In this document: positions 1-8,909 of the stretch, piece by piece
Position numbering within the stretch: position 1 is the stretch's first letter
Layout of the letters: the number at the start of each line of letters is the position of its first letter
From: JALYXV01 sp963733505
GTDB taxonomy: Bacteria > Actinomycetota > Acidimicrobiia > Acidimicrobiales > Palsa-688
DNA length: 64,000 nucleotides
Assembly (NCBI GenBank): GCA_963733505.1
Contig: CAVTDW010000001.1
Span: 175,778 to 239,777 of the forward strand
Reading direction: 5' to 3'
Made by a program: the position numbers and the translations under genes
Notes under the pieces: generated by a model
Seen by the model: the letters and a program-made list of their open reading frames with translations, nothing else
What the model was told of the DNA's origin: nothing
Databases searched by the model: none

Positions 1-2
1 TG

Positions 3-212
3 TCGACGATTGCCGCCGCCGACCAGATCCTTGTCATTGACGGCGGCCGCATCGTCGAGCGGGGTCGCCACGACCAGCTGATCGGCCAGGGCGGGTTGTA
101 TTCGGAGCTGTACGAGACCCAATACGCCCGAGGCGGGGTCTCCCCGTCCCCATCGCCGGTCGCGGTCGCGGAATCCACGCCGGTGTCGGGCGCGGCCATC
201 GCCCTGCCGTAG
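3..212 (+). CDS. ABC exporter, C-terminal end (partial)
   Basis: The open frame enters from the left edge and ends at a TAG. It encodes the last 69 residues of an ATP-binding domain: STIAAADQILVIDGG is the stretch just after the H-loop of type I ABC exporters (usual form HRLSTI..AD.I.V...G), followed by GRIVERGRHDQL and YSELYETQYA, the usual end of MsbA/ABCB-like half transporters. The tail is Pro/Ala/Val-rich and not conserved. The membrane domain, Walker A, signature and Walker B lie outside the window, so substrate and direction can only be inferred from the family (export). A run of GC-rich DNA of about 60 bp separates it from the convergent cupredoxin gene. Confidence 0.85.
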   Translation, partial: STIAAADQILVIDGGRIVERGRHDQLIGQGGLYSELYETQYARGGVSPSPSPVAVAESTPVSGAAIALP

Positions 213-270
213 TGCGGGCGGGGGGCGGAGGCTCATCCAGCGCCGGGATACGGCAGGCCGGGCCCGGCGG

Positions 271-619
271 CTAGGGCGTGACCACTACCTGGCCGTCCAT
301 GTTGCTGTGGATGGTGCAGCGGTAGGAATAGGTGCCCGACGCCGTGAAGGTGTGCGTGTAGTACCCGCTGGTGCGGTCGGGGCTACGCCAGTCGGTGCCG
401 ACCACATTGTGCGGGATGCTCCCGTCGTCGAACTTCCAGGCAACGGTCTGGCCCGCGTGAACCGTGACCGACTTGGGGTTGAAGGCAATATTGCGAAGGT
501 CGACGGTCACCGCGACATTCGACGGCGGCGCGTCGGTCTTGGCGGCCGACTTGCCGCCGCCGCAGGCGACCAGGAGGGCCATCGTCGCCGCGATGAAGCC
601 CGGCTCTGACCACCTTCAC
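271..619 (-). CDS. Cupredoxin (plastocyanin-like) lipoprotein, one frame break
   Basis: This is a small blue-copper-type protein. The C-terminal part carries the type 1 copper ligands: His in IPHNVV, Cys and His in YRCTIH, and Met in HSNMDG. It probably works as a periplasmic or surface electron carrier. The in-frame ATG at 582 leaves only a stub before the lipobox LVAC. Removing one G from the run at 599-601 joins it to a GTG at 619, giving MKVVRAGFIAATMALLVAC, a normal lipoprotein signal. That GTG overlaps the stop of the upstream HAD gene (GTGA), which supports translational coupling and the longer start. The restored length is 115 residues. It forms the end of an overlapping three-gene set with the HAD and metallo-beta-lactamase genes. 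Confidence 0.8.
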
Positions 620-1329
620 CGCCAGCGGTCGAGCACGCCGAGCAGCTCCGAAAGTGGGCCGATCACGGCATCGGGCTCGACGTCGTAGCCCGGAACTCCG
701 CCGTGCGGTCGCAGCACCCCCCGAAGGCCGGCCTGCTGGGCGCCGAAGACGTCGTCATAGGCCCGGTCACCCACCATGACGGCATTGCCGGCATCGGCGA
801 CTCCCAACGCGTCCAGGGTCGCCCGGAACGCGCTGGCATGGGGCTTGCTATAGGTGAGTTCGCTGGTGTACAGCCGGGCGTCGATGTACTCGACCAGACC
901 GTCGCGCGCCAGAAAGTGCTCGTGGAACGCTCGAGGCCAATGGGTGTTGGACAACAACCCGACCTTGAGCCCTCGTTCCTTGAGCTGGGCCAGCACCGAC
1001 GCGGCAGCCGGGTCGTGACGAATGTGCGGGGTCCAGGCATCGAGATGCCCTTGGGTCGCCTCCTCGATGACCGCCGCGGCCACATCGAGATGCAGCGCCT
1101 CTGACGCCTGGGCCAGCAGTTGGGCCAGGGTGAAGCTTCGCTGGTCCACCGGGATGCCGGCCCATGCCTCGGCCTCCACCTCGACCAAGCGCTTGCAGAT
1201 CTCGTCCTCGCGACCGGGATCGGTGCCCGAAGCCAAGTGTTTGGCCGCCAGGCGCCACATGTCGACCATGTCGACGTCGACATAGACCGAGAGGGTGCCG
1301 CCCCAATCGAAGATGACCGCTTCGATCAT
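616..1329 (-). CDS. HAD-superfamily hydrolase
   Basis: A 237-residue haloacid dehalogenase-like hydrolase, probably a phosphatase on a small phosphorylated metabolite. Motif I is FDWGGT with nucleophile Asp8. The usual second Asp is Gly, a variant seen in some HAD subfamilies and one that may alter acid-base chemistry. Motif II is SNT at about 127-129, motif III the Lys in SKPHASAF (about 162), and motif IV is GDRAYDD (about 187-193). An alpha-helical cap lies between motif I and motif II. The ATG overlaps the stop of the metallo-beta-lactamase gene (ATGA) and its own stop overlaps the start of the cupredoxin gene, so the three are co-translated. The substrate cannot be told from sequence. 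Confidence 0.85.
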   Translation of the reverse strand: MIEAVIFDWGGTLSVYVDVDMVDMWRLAAKHLASGTDPGREDEICKRLVEVEAEAWAGIPVDQRSFTLAQLLAQASEALHLDVAAAVIEEATQGHLDAWTPHIRHDPAAASVLAQLKERGLKVGLLSNTHWPRAFHEHFLARDGLVEYIDARLYTSELTYSKPHASAFRATLDALGVADAGNAVMVGDRAYDDVFGAQQAGLRGVLRPHGGVPGYDVEPDAVIGPLSELLGVLDRWR

Positions 1330-2271
1330 GGGTGCTCCGGCGCGTTGGCGGCTGCGCCGTCGGTTCCAGTTGTCCTCGTATCCAACCAGCGACGGAAACC
1401 GGCGGCGTTGGAATGGATTCCGTTCAAGGTCTCCAACTTCTCGCGCTCGGCCGGATCGGTGCCACGCAGGTCCCCACCGAAGGCCGCCTCAAGCGCCTCG
1501 GCGATGTCACGACCCTGCTGCCACGCCGCCTCGGCCACCTCGGCCCAGTGGCGCAGGATTTCCTCCGCCTCTTCCAGCATCGGCATCGGGTCGGGGAGCA
1601 GCCCATAGTGCGCCAGCGCGACGCCTGCTGGGTTGGCGGTCGCGAAACCGGCGCAGCGAGTTGACGGCCAGGTCGAGATCGAAATCGGGCGGCGGCGTGG
1701 CAGGGCGGATGATTCCCGCGCCCGGGAGGCGAACACCGACCGCATCGCCCGCGAAGAGGATGCCGCTCTCGGTGTCGTGCAGCGCCAGATGGTGCTTGGC
1801 GTGTCCGGGTGAATCGACCGTCACCAGGCGCCGGTTGGGCCCCACGTCGATCGTGTCGCCGTCGTCGAGCACCTGGATGCGCTCGGCCGGGGTGGGATCG
1901 AGGCGGCCGTACAGGCTGTCGAGCAGCGGCCCGTACACCCGGGCCGCGGAATCGACGAGCCGCGAGGGGTCGACCAGGTGGCGGGCGCCTTTCGGATGGA
2001 CGTAGATCGTGGCCTTGGGAAAGGCACGCGCCACGTCGCCGACGCCGCCTGCATGGTCGAGGTGGATGTGCGTTATCGCGATCCCCGCCAGTTCGTCCGC
2101 CGCCACGCCGTGTGCCTCCAGGGCGCTGAGTAAGGCGGGCACCGACGACTGGCTCCCCGTTTCGACCAGCACCGGTGAGGGGCCTTCGACGAGGTAGCCG
2201 GCGGTCACCTCTTCCCAGCCACCGAGCAGGGTATCGATCTGGAGCACCCCGGGGGCGATGTAGTGGGGCAT
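1326..2271 (-). CDS. Metallo-beta-lactamase-fold hydrolase, one frame break
   Basis: An MBL-fold metal hydrolase of 314 residues once the frame is repaired. The first metal motif is HIHLDH (about 68-73), the second is in SPGHAKHH (about 156-161), and the bridging Asp is in AGDAVG. The reading frame breaks near 1630-1632. Dropping one base of the GGG (CCC on the coding strand) joins RDRQP to AGVALAHYGLLPD, whose His supplies the last conserved ligand, and continues through a helical C-terminal extension to a TGA at 1326. The protein resembles the group that cleaves thioesters or acts as a glyoxalase-like enzyme, but the substrate is not known. It is the first gene of the overlapping set with the HAD and cupredoxin genes and is divergent from the DinB-like gene. 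Confidence 0.82.
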
Positions 2272-2309
2272 AGGCGTGGGACCCTACTGGCCTGTGGCAG
2301 GTTGACTGC

Positions 2310-2822
2310 ATGGCCCCACCCCCCAGTTTCGACACCAGCCGGGTCTCGCCGACTGATGCGGTGGTCACGCTTCGGTCCCTGCCCCGCCGCTTTGGCGAGG
2401 CCTTCGACCGCCTGGCGGGCGCCGGCGGCGCCGACGACGACGACGTCACTCGCGGCCCAGCCGACGGCGGGCTCTCCCCGCTGGCGCACGCGGCCTGGAC
2501 GGCGTCGGCACTCGAAGAGATCGGCTCGGCCTTCCGACGGGTGCAGGAGGTGAGCAACCCGCCGATCACGCTTCCACCGCTGGACCCGCCGGGTCCGGTG
2601 GTCGGCCCCGACGACACCGTGGCCTCGGTCTTGGCCCGCCTCGGCGAGCGCGCTCGTTCGGTTGCCGACGCCATGGCCGCGGTGCACGGCGAGGACTGGC
2701 TGCGTACCGGGCAGGCCGCGACGGGGCCCGTCTCGGCCCTCGACATCGCCCGTTACGGGGTCCGGTTAGGGGTCGAGCACCTGCGTGCCGTCGAAGCATC
2801 GATACACCCCGGTGGCCGCTAG
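2310..2822 (+). CDS. DinB-like four-helix protein (hypothetical)
   Basis: A 170-residue soluble protein without signal or membrane segment. The helical pattern, with RFGEAFDRL near the start and DIARYGVRLGVEHLRAVE at the end, is like the DinB/DUF664 four-helix bundle. The His in GVEHL sits where such proteins often hold a metal ligand. An acidic run ADDDD follows the first helix. The family includes thiol-dependent transferases and damage-inducible proteins, but this member has no clear full metal triad, so the function is unknown. It starts 38 bp from the divergent metallo-beta-lactamase gene, and the two probably share a promoter region. Confidence 0.6.
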   Translation: MAPPPSFDTSRVSPTDAVVTLRSLPRRFGEAFDRLAGAGGADDDDVTRGPADGGLSPLAHAAWTASALEEIGSAFRRVQEVSNPPITLPPLDPPGPVVGPDDTVASVLARLGERARSVADAMAAVHGEDWLRTGQAATGPVSALDIARYGVRLGVEHLRAVEASIHPGGR

Positions 2823-2906
2823 CCACAGTGCGGCCAGGTTTCGGGCCGTTGTTGGGGGGGAATCCCTTTGTGAAAGGCGGGACCTGGAACACAAGGAAGT
2901 CAACGC

Positions 2907-3797
2907 ATGCGAGACGGCCGGAAAGTGGAAACCAGGCGTGACCGAAAGGCATTGGCCAGGCACGCGGGAATGGGGCGGATCTCCGCCATCTCGGTGCTGG
3001 CCGGTGCCTTGTGCGGTTTGGCCACACTCGAGATCCTCCTGGCGATCGCGGGCGCAGTCGGCGTGGCAATCAATGGCGGCACGAGCTTCGCCACGATGAG
3101 CGAGCGGCAGTTCAAGTCGATCAGCGGGGTCGTTCTCGTCGTGGCCATCTTGTGCTCGTTCCTGCTCGCTGGCTACGTGAGCGGGCGGATGTCGCGCCGC
3201 CGCGGCGCCACCCACGGCCTGCTGGCCGGACTCACGGGTGTCGTTCTGTCAGCGGTGGCGGTCGCTGCGGTGGTCGGCACCGGGACGGACAACGGGCTGG
3301 CCCGGGTGGCCAGCCACATCCACGTGGTCGACACCTGGACGCAGTGGCGTTCCTTCGGCCTCATCGCCGCGGTGCTCGCGGTCGCGGCCATGGTGCTGGG
3401 CGGCCTCGGCGGCGGCGTCGAGGGTGAGCGGTGGCACGGCAAGTTGCTGTCTCGCGCCGTCGATCCGTCCTATGGGCCCGAAGCCGACGAGCAAGCCGCA
3501 GCGCGCAAGAGCGTTGCCGAGGCCGAGGCGGCGCACCTGGCCGCCGCCAACCGGGTCGGGCGGGTTACGGGTGCCGGCAAGACAGCCGCCACGGCAACCG
3601 CGGCGACCGCGGCGACGACCCGGCCCCCGGTGACCGGTGGATCTGGTGGGACGACCCGGCTGCCCGCTCGCGCGGTGGCGGCGACGTCGACCCCCGGGGC
3701 GACGCGTGACGCCCGCTCGACGGACACCACCATCGATCCCGAGACCGACACCGCGGCCCGCCATCGCGGGCCCCGTCATCTCCTCGGTCGCCGGTAG
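2907..3797 (+). CDS. Four-segment membrane protein, function unknown
   Basis: A 296-residue integral membrane protein. A basic N-terminus of about 25 residues precedes four hydrophobic segments: roughly 28-55, 72-92, 103-124 and 149-172. GRMSRRRGATHG between segments two and three is a typical positive cytoplasmic loop, and paired small-residue helices (GLLAGLTGVV) follow. The C-terminal 120 residues are Ala/Thr/Pro-rich and low complexity, probably disordered. The shape resembles the YrzE/TIGR04086-type small membrane proteins, but no catalytic motif is visible. The start ATG at 2907 is chosen for its position upstream of the basic N-terminus. It is convergent with the ABC-F gene. Confidence 0.6.
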   Translation: MRDGRKVETRRDRKALARHAGMGRISAISVLAGALCGLATLEILLAIAGAVGVAINGGTSFATMSERQFKSISGVVLVVAILCSFLLAGYVSGRMSRRRGATHGLLAGLTGVVLSAVAVAAVVGTGTDNGLARVASHIHVVDTWTQWRSFGLIAAVLAVAAMVLGGLGGGVEGERWHGKLLSRAVDPSYGPEADEQAAARKSVAEAEAAHLAAANRVGRVTGAGKTAATATAATAATTRPPVTGGSGGTTRLPARAVAATSTPGATRDARSTDTTIDPETDTAARHRGPRHLLGRR

Positions 3798-3819
3798 CTC
3801 CTCCAGCGAAGAATCGGCG

Positions 3820-5415
3820 CTACGCCAGCGCGACCAGTTCGAGCAGGTCGTCGCTCCACGCATCGACGGTCCCGTCGGGCATGACCAGCACCTCGTCGGG
3901 GTCCAGTTCCGCGACAAAGGCACTGTCGTGGCTCACCACGACCATGGCGCCCGGCCACGCCGCCAGGGCTTGGCCGATGGCTTCCCTCGACGGCGGGTCC
4001 AAGTTGTTGGTCGGCTCGTCCAGGAGCAAAAGGTTGTGCCGCCCCGCGACCAACTGGGCCAGTGCCAGCTTGGTCTTTTCCCCCCCGGACAGCGTCGAGG
4101 CGTCCTGAAACGCCATCTCGCCGGTGAGACCGAACATCCCCAGAAGGCCCCGCATCACCATCTCAGGCATGGGAACGTCGGCCGAACCGCGCATGTGGTC
4201 GAGGACCGTGACGCCGGCTCGAATCCCCTCGTGTTCCTGGGCGTAATACCCGAGGGACACGTCGAGGCCGAGACGGACGGTACCGGCCGAGGCCTCCGAC
4301 TCACCGGCGAGGATGCGCAACAGGCTGGTCTTGCCCGCGCCGTTCAGACCGAGGACGAGGAGCCGCCGGCCGCGCTCGACCGCGAATTCGACACCTTCGA
4401 ACACCGGTGGGCCGCCGTATGCCTTGGCCAGATCGATCACTTCGAGCACCACCCGCCCCGAATGGGGCGGTTCGGGGAGGCGCACCTTGTACTTGCGCTC
4501 CTTGGCGGGACCGGTGACCGCCTCCGATTGCAGCCGGCTGACGCGGCGATCGAGGGTCTTGGCCACGCGGGCCCGCTTGGCCGTCTGATGGCGCATGGCG
4601 TCGGCCAGCGAGCCCAGGCGCTGGATCTCCGCCTTTTGGCGCTCGGCCAGGCGAGCCATGCGCTCCTCGTCGGCGGCCCGGGCCTTGCGGTACTGGGAGT
4701 ACGTGCCCTTGTACTCGACCATGTCGCCCTCGTCGATGTGGAGCACCCGGGTGATGGCGGCGTCGAGCAGGTGGAGGTCGTGGCTCACGACCAACAAGGC
4801 GCCACGGTAGGTACGCAAGAACCCCATGAGCCAGTTCTTGGCGTCGCTGTCGAGGTGATTGGTGGGCTCGTCGAGGAGCAGCACGTCGCTGCCCGCGAAG
4901 AGGATCCGGGCCAGCTCGATCCGGCGGCGCTCGCCGCCGGAGAGGACGGTGATGGGCAGGTCCACCCGGTCCGGCGCCAGGCCCAGTCCGTGGGCCAGCC
5001 GGCGGACATCGGAGTCGGCGGCATACCCGCCGTCGGAGCGGAAGGTCTCCTCGGCTCGGGCGAAGCGCGACACGTTGCGCTCCGATGGGTCCTCCTCGAC
5101 CGCCAGGCGCAGCTTTTCGAGCCGTCGCGCCGCCTCGTCCAGGCCCCGGCCGGAGAGCACGTGGCACAGGCCGGTGGCATCGACACCCGAACCACGCGGC
5201 CGCGGGTCCTGTGGGAGGTAGCCGAGCGCGCCGGGGTGGACGCAGGTTCCGGCAGCAGGCGGCGCCTCCCCGGCCAGGACCTTGAGCAGGCTGGTCTTGC
5301 CGGTGCCGTTGCGCCCGACCAAGCCCACTTTCTCACCGGCGCGCACGGTGAACGACGCCCCGACAAGGGTGAGCCGTCCCCCGACTTCGACGCTCAGATC
5401 GCGGGCCTGGAGCAC
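3820..5415 (-). CDS. ABC-F family ATPase
   Basis: A 531-residue soluble protein with two ATP-binding domains and no membrane part, the layout of ABC-F translation factors (EttA, Uup, antibiotic-resistance ABC-F). Domain 1 has Walker A GRNGTGKT at 34-41, signature LSGGERRR and Walker B DVLLLDEPTNHLD. Domain 2 has Walker A GLNGAGKT, signature LSGGEKTK and Walker B LLLLDEPTNNLD. The PtIM linker between them is Arg/Lys-rich (AERQKAEIQRLGSL and following). It probably binds the ribosomal E site and aids translation. A resistance role cannot be excluded, but there is no drug-biosynthesis or leader-peptide context here. It follows larC on the same strand. Confidence 0.9.
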   Translation of the reverse strand: MLQARDLSVEVGGRLTLVGASFTVRAGEKVGLVGRNGTGKTSLLKVLAGEAPPAAGTCVHPGALGYLPQDPRPRGSGVDATGLCHVLSGRGLDEAARRLEKLRLAVEEDPSERNVSRFARAEETFRSDGGYAADSDVRRLAHGLGLAPDRVDLPITVLSGGERRRIELARILFAGSDVLLLDEPTNHLDSDAKNWLMGFLRTYRGALLVVSHDLHLLDAAITRVLHIDEGDMVEYKGTYSQYRKARAADEERMARLAERQKAEIQRLGSLADAMRHQTAKRARVAKTLDRRVSRLQSEAVTGPAKERKYKVRLPEPPHSGRVVLEVIDLAKAYGGPPVFEGVEFAVERGRRLLVLGLNGAGKTSLLRILAGESEASAGTVRLGLDVSLGYYAQEHEGIRAGVTVLDHMRGSADVPMPEMVMRGLLGMFGLTGEMAFQDASTLSGGEKTKLALAQLVAGRHNLLLLDEPTNNLDPPSREAIGQALAAWPGAMVVVSHDSAFVAELDPDEVLVMPDGTVDAWSDDLLELVALA

Positions 5416-5524
5416 ACCACCATGATGACGGCTATGTGGGGGTACCAGCGAACGGTTTCCTTGCGCCGCCGGTGACCAGGGACTGCGGGCGAGGACTCAA
5501 GACGTGCGGCGTGCGTCCTGGGCG

Positions 5525-6794
5525 TCAGCCGGCTTGGTCGTCGGGACCGTTGCTGCCTTCGCCCTCGCCGTCGTCGTCGGGCTGGCGGGCGCTCGGGTGT
5601 TCGGCTCGCTCGCCCCGGCGTCGTGCCTGGGCCTCGGCGCTGCGAGGTGATGTCGCGGATGGGCCGCCCGACCCGCCGGGCCACCCGGGCCACGTCGTCG
5701 TACTCGGCCTTGACCCGCCCCGGGCTCACCTTGACCCGGACCGGGAACCCGTCGACCTCGACCTCCTCGATCTGGCGTCGGGCCAGCCACCGAGTCAGGG
5801 TCTGGCCCCGCACTCCGAGCGAACCGGTTTCGGCCATGAGCACCTTCACGATCTGGTCGGCCAAGGCAGGATCGCAGAGGGCGCTGACCACGTAGGCCGG
5901 ACGACCTTTTTTCATAATCATCGGGGTGATCCAGGCGTCCTGGGCCCCGGCACCCAGCAGTTCCAGCACCGTGTGGGCCAGCACCTCCCCGGTGGCATCG
6001 TCGAGATTGGCTTCCAGCAGGACCGTCGGTTGGCCCGTGCTGACCAAGGATTCGATCGCCGCTCCCTCGGCGAGGGTCGCCTGGCCAATCACGACCTGCG
6101 TGGCATTGGGCAGGCCGTCGAGGTCCCGGGTGCCGGCCCCGAAGCCACTCACCTGGATCCGCATCGGCGGCATGGGTCCCCACCCGACGGCCAAGGCGGC
6201 GAGGAGCGCCGCACCGGTCGGCGTGGTGAGTTCCACCTGCAGGTCCCGACCGTAGGTCGGTGCCCCCCGCAGGAGCTCGACCACGGCCGGTGCCGGGTTG
6301 GGCAGGGCGCCGTGGCTGCTGCGGATCATCCCGCTTCCGGTGGCCACAGGACTGGCGTGGACCTCGTCGACACCCAGCAACTCCAATGCCGTGCAGGTCC
6401 CGACGATGTCGACGATGGCGTCGATCCCACCCAGTTCGTGGAAATGAACCTGCGCCGGGGGCCGGCGATGGAGGCGGCCCTCCACCTCGGCCAAGGCGGC
6501 GAAGGTGGCCAGCGCCCGTTGCCTCACCCGCTCCGGCAGCCTGGCCTCGGTGAGCACCCCGGCGATATGGGCGTAGGTCCGGATCACGCCGGTCTCGTCC
6601 GCCTCGACATTCACGTGGGTCGCGGCCACGCCGCAGCGCAACACCGGCTCGGCGCTGATGTGCCAGCCCTCGATTGGCAGGGCCCGAAGCACCTCGACCA
6701 CGGCCTCGAGATCGGCGCCGGCGTCGACCAGGCTCCCCAGCGCCATGTCGCCCGCGATCCCGGCGAAGCAATGCCACCACGCGACGGTCGTCAT
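5525..6794 (-). CDS. larC: Nickel-pincer cofactor biosynthesis protein LarC, one frame break near the C-terminus
   Basis: LarC inserts nickel into the pyridinium-3,5-bisthiocarboxylic acid mononucleotide, a CTP-dependent cyclometallase step that makes the pincer cofactor of lactate racemase and related enzymes. The protein starts WWHCFAGIAGDMALG, the LarC family N-terminus, and carries VHFHELGGIDAIVDIVG, SSHGALPNPAPA, LEANLDDATGEVLAH and MIMKKGRPAYVV. A break near 5641 sends the frame into an Arg-rich shadow running to 5394. Dropping one base gives ITS followed by an acidic tail ending DDQAG at TGA 5525-5527, with 422 residues in all, close to the family length. LarB lies 56 bp upstream, while LarE and LarA are not in the window. 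Confidence 0.88.
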
Positions 6795-6850
6795 GAGTGA
6801 CCGCCCCGCCGGAGCGCCGGTCCGGCGATCCTTCGCCCGTGGCAAGGCCG

Positions 6851-7615
6851 TCACCTGGGCTCCGATGCTTCCTCGGCCGGGCCGAGGATCCGAGCGACGG
6901 CACAAGCGGCACCGAAGCCGTTGTCGATTCCGACCACGACCACCCCGGCCGCACACGACGCCAGCATCGCCAGCAACGCGGTCACGCCTTCGAGACCGGC
7001 GCCGTAGCCGACACTGGTGGGCACGGCGATCAGGGGCGCCCCGGTCAGTCCGCCGATCACGCTGGCCAGCGCCCCCTCCATACCAGCGACGGCAACCACC
7101 GCGTCGGCGCCGGCCAGGTCGTCGAGCACGTCGATCAGGCGATGGATGCCGGCCACGCCGCAGTCGGCGACGAGCGTCGCCTTGAAACCCAACGCTTCCA
7201 GTGTCGCCTGGCACTGATCGGCGACGGGGAGGTCGGCGGTGCCGGCGGTGATGACGAGGACCTGCTCGGGACGGGGGGCTGCGGCGCGCCAGACGACGGT
7301 AGATCCGGTCCGGACGGCGCCGGGGTTGGCCGCCATGGCGGCACCCGCCTGCGTGTCGTTGACCAGCGTCAGCAGTACCGGTCCGCCATGTGGCTCCGAC
7401 AAGAGTTCGGAGACGATGCCCGCGCACTGCGCCGGCGTTTTCCCCCGTCCATAGACCGCTTCGGGAAGACCCTGACGGAGGCTGCGATGATGGTCGACCC
7501 GGGCGTATCCCAAGTCGGCAAAGGGCAGGCGCTGCAGCGCCCGCACCGCCTCGTCGGGGCTGCACGCACCGGCGCGGACCTCCTCGAGCAGCTTTCGAAG
7601 GGCGGCGGCGTCCAT
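6851..7615 (-). CDS. larB: Nicotinate adenine dinucleotide carboxylase/hydrolase LarB
   Basis: LarB carboxylates nicotinic acid adenine dinucleotide and releases AMP, the first step of nickel-pincer nucleotide synthesis. The 254-residue protein has the small N-terminal helical part (LRKLLEEVRAG, LPFADLGYARVDHHR) and a PurE-like core with ITAGTADLPVADQC, ADCGVAGIHR, VVAVAGMEGALASVIGGL and PLIAVPTSVGYG, all features of the family. The ATG at 7615 lies 23 bp from the divergent pheA start. With larC immediately downstream it forms a larB-larC unit. The client enzyme (LarA-like racemase or epimerase) must be encoded elsewhere if the pathway is complete. Confidence 0.92.
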   Translation of the reverse strand: MDAAALRKLLEEVRAGACSPDEAVRALQRLPFADLGYARVDHHRSLRQGLPEAVYGRGKTPAQCAGIVSELLSEPHGGPVLLTLVNDTQAGAAMAANPGAVRTGSTVVWRAAAPRPEQVLVITAGTADLPVADQCQATLEALGFKATLVADCGVAGIHRLIDVLDDLAGADAVVAVAGMEGALASVIGGLTGAPLIAVPTSVGYGAGLEGVTALLAMLASCAAGVVVVGIDNGFGAACAVARILGPAEEASEPR

Positions 7616-7638
7616 GTCCGTCCTATCCTGCCCGCACC

Positions 7639-8601
7639 ATGAGTGATCTCGCCTCCCGGCCCCCCCGGATCGGCTTCCTCGGGCCGCCCGGGACGTTCTC
7701 CGAGGAAGCGCTGCTGTCCGAGCCCGACCTGGCCGCGGCCGAGGTGGTGCCGCTGGCCACGTTTCCCGAGGTGGTGGCGGCGGTCGAGCGGGGTGAGACC
7801 GACCTCGGGTTCCTGGCCATCGAAAACTCGATCGAGGGGACGGTCAACACCAACCTCGACGCCCTGGTCTTCGACCGGAACCTCCTCATCGTGCGCGAGG
7901 TCGTGCTCGTCATCCAGCAGAACCTGCTGGCGCCTCCGGGAACCAGGCTCGAGGACGTCAAGCGGGTGGTGTCGTTTCCCCACGCCACCGCCCAATGCCG
8001 GCGCTGGCTGCAGGCCCACGTGCCCGGCGTCGAGGAGGTGCCCGCTTCGTCGACCGCCGAGGGCGTGCGCCTCGTCGGTGAGGAGCGGCCGGCGGCGACG
8101 GCGGCCATCGGGACCCGGCTGGCGGCGTCGCTGTACGGACTGGACGTGCTGGCCACCGACATCGAGGACCACGACGACAACGCCACCCGGTTCGTGCTCG
8201 TTGCCCGGCCCGAGCACGGGATCCCGCCGCCGACCGGGCACGACAAGACCAGCATCGTGTGCTTCCAGTTCGACGACAAGCCAGGCAGCCTGCACGGGAT
8301 CCTCGGCCAGTTCTCGGCCCGCAACCTCAACTTGACCAAGCTCGAGTCGCGACCCACGAAGAAGGGGCTTGGGGACTACTGCTTCATCATCGATCTCGAT
8401 GGTCACGTCGACGACGAGGTGGTCGCCGACTGTTTGCGGGACCTGCACGCCACGTTGCCGGCGGTGAAGTTTCTGGGGTCGTATCCGGCGGCAGGAGCCC
8501 ATGGGCCGGAGCGCCGGCGGGACGCGGAGGCGGCGTGGAGGGCGGCGGACGAGTGGATCAGCGACCTGCGGGGCCGGATCCAAAATCCGTCGTCGGGATA
8601 G
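7639..8601 (+). CDS. pheA: Prephenate dehydratase
   Basis: Converts prephenate to phenylpyruvate in phenylalanine biosynthesis. The 320-residue monofunctional protein begins RIGFLGPPGTFSEEAL, the family N-terminus, and has AIENSIEGTVN and DNATRFVLV, the Thr-Arg-Phe catalytic signature. Residues about 205-285 form an ACT regulatory domain with KPGSLHGIL and LTKLESRP, the phenylalanine-binding motifs, so feedback inhibition by phenylalanine is expected from the family. The extra C-terminal 30 residues are Arg/Ala-rich. The ATG at 7639 fits the family start. There is no chorismate mutase domain. A tRNA gene follows after about 58 bp. Confidence 0.95.
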   Translation: MSDLASRPPRIGFLGPPGTFSEEALLSEPDLAAAEVVPLATFPEVVAAVERGETDLGFLAIENSIEGTVNTNLDALVFDRNLLIVREVVLVIQQNLLAPPGTRLEDVKRVVSFPHATAQCRRWLQAHVPGVEEVPASSTAEGVRLVGEERPAATAAIGTRLAASLYGLDVLATDIEDHDDNATRFVLVARPEHGIPPPTGHDKTSIVCFQFDDKPGSLHGILGQFSARNLNLTKLESRPTKKGLGDYCFIIDLDGHVDDEVVADCLRDLHATLPAVKFLGSYPAAGAHGPERRRDAEAAWRAADEWISDLRGRIQNPSSG

Positions 8602-8659
8602 GGTGGGGGACCGGCCGAGCGGTGGGCGCGAAATGATTGGCGCCGAAGGAACTGGCCTG

Positions 8660-8744
8660 GGAGGGATGGCAGAGCGGCCGAATGCGAAGCTCTTGAAAAG
8701 CTTTGGGATGCAAGTCCCCGTGGGTTCAAATCCCACTCCCTCCG
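8660..8744 (+). tRNA. tRNA-Ser (anticodon TGA)
   Basis: A class II tRNA. The acceptor GGAGGGA pairs with TCCCTCC, the anticodon stem is AAGCT/AGCTT with the seven-base loop CTTGAAA, giving anticodon TGA (reads UCA and related Ser codons). There is a long variable arm and a T-arm GTGGG-TTCAAAT-CCCAC. CCA is not encoded after the discriminator G, unlike the second tRNA-Ser of this window. Confidence 0.95.
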
Positions 8745-8909
8745 CGCATCGCTGAGCAGGATCGTCGGCGGCGCCAGATCGACGACGCCCGGCACCGCGT
8801 GCGTCATCGGCCGCCACTGCAGGCGACAAGGATTCCGACTGACCACAGCGGGGCTACGATGCTCGGTCGGAAGCCTCGGCGCCGGAGCCATCGCATCCAA
8901 GGGGGTTCC

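Noticed and set aside
3637..5475. A 612-codon plus-strand open frame
   Set aside because: It is a shadow of the ABC-F gene, which has all ATPase motifs on the minus strand.
8703..8909. Upstream extension of the beta-propeller gene into tRNA-Ser
   Set aside because: It overlaps the tRNA and has no signal peptide. GTG 8910 has a ribosome site and a signal sequence.
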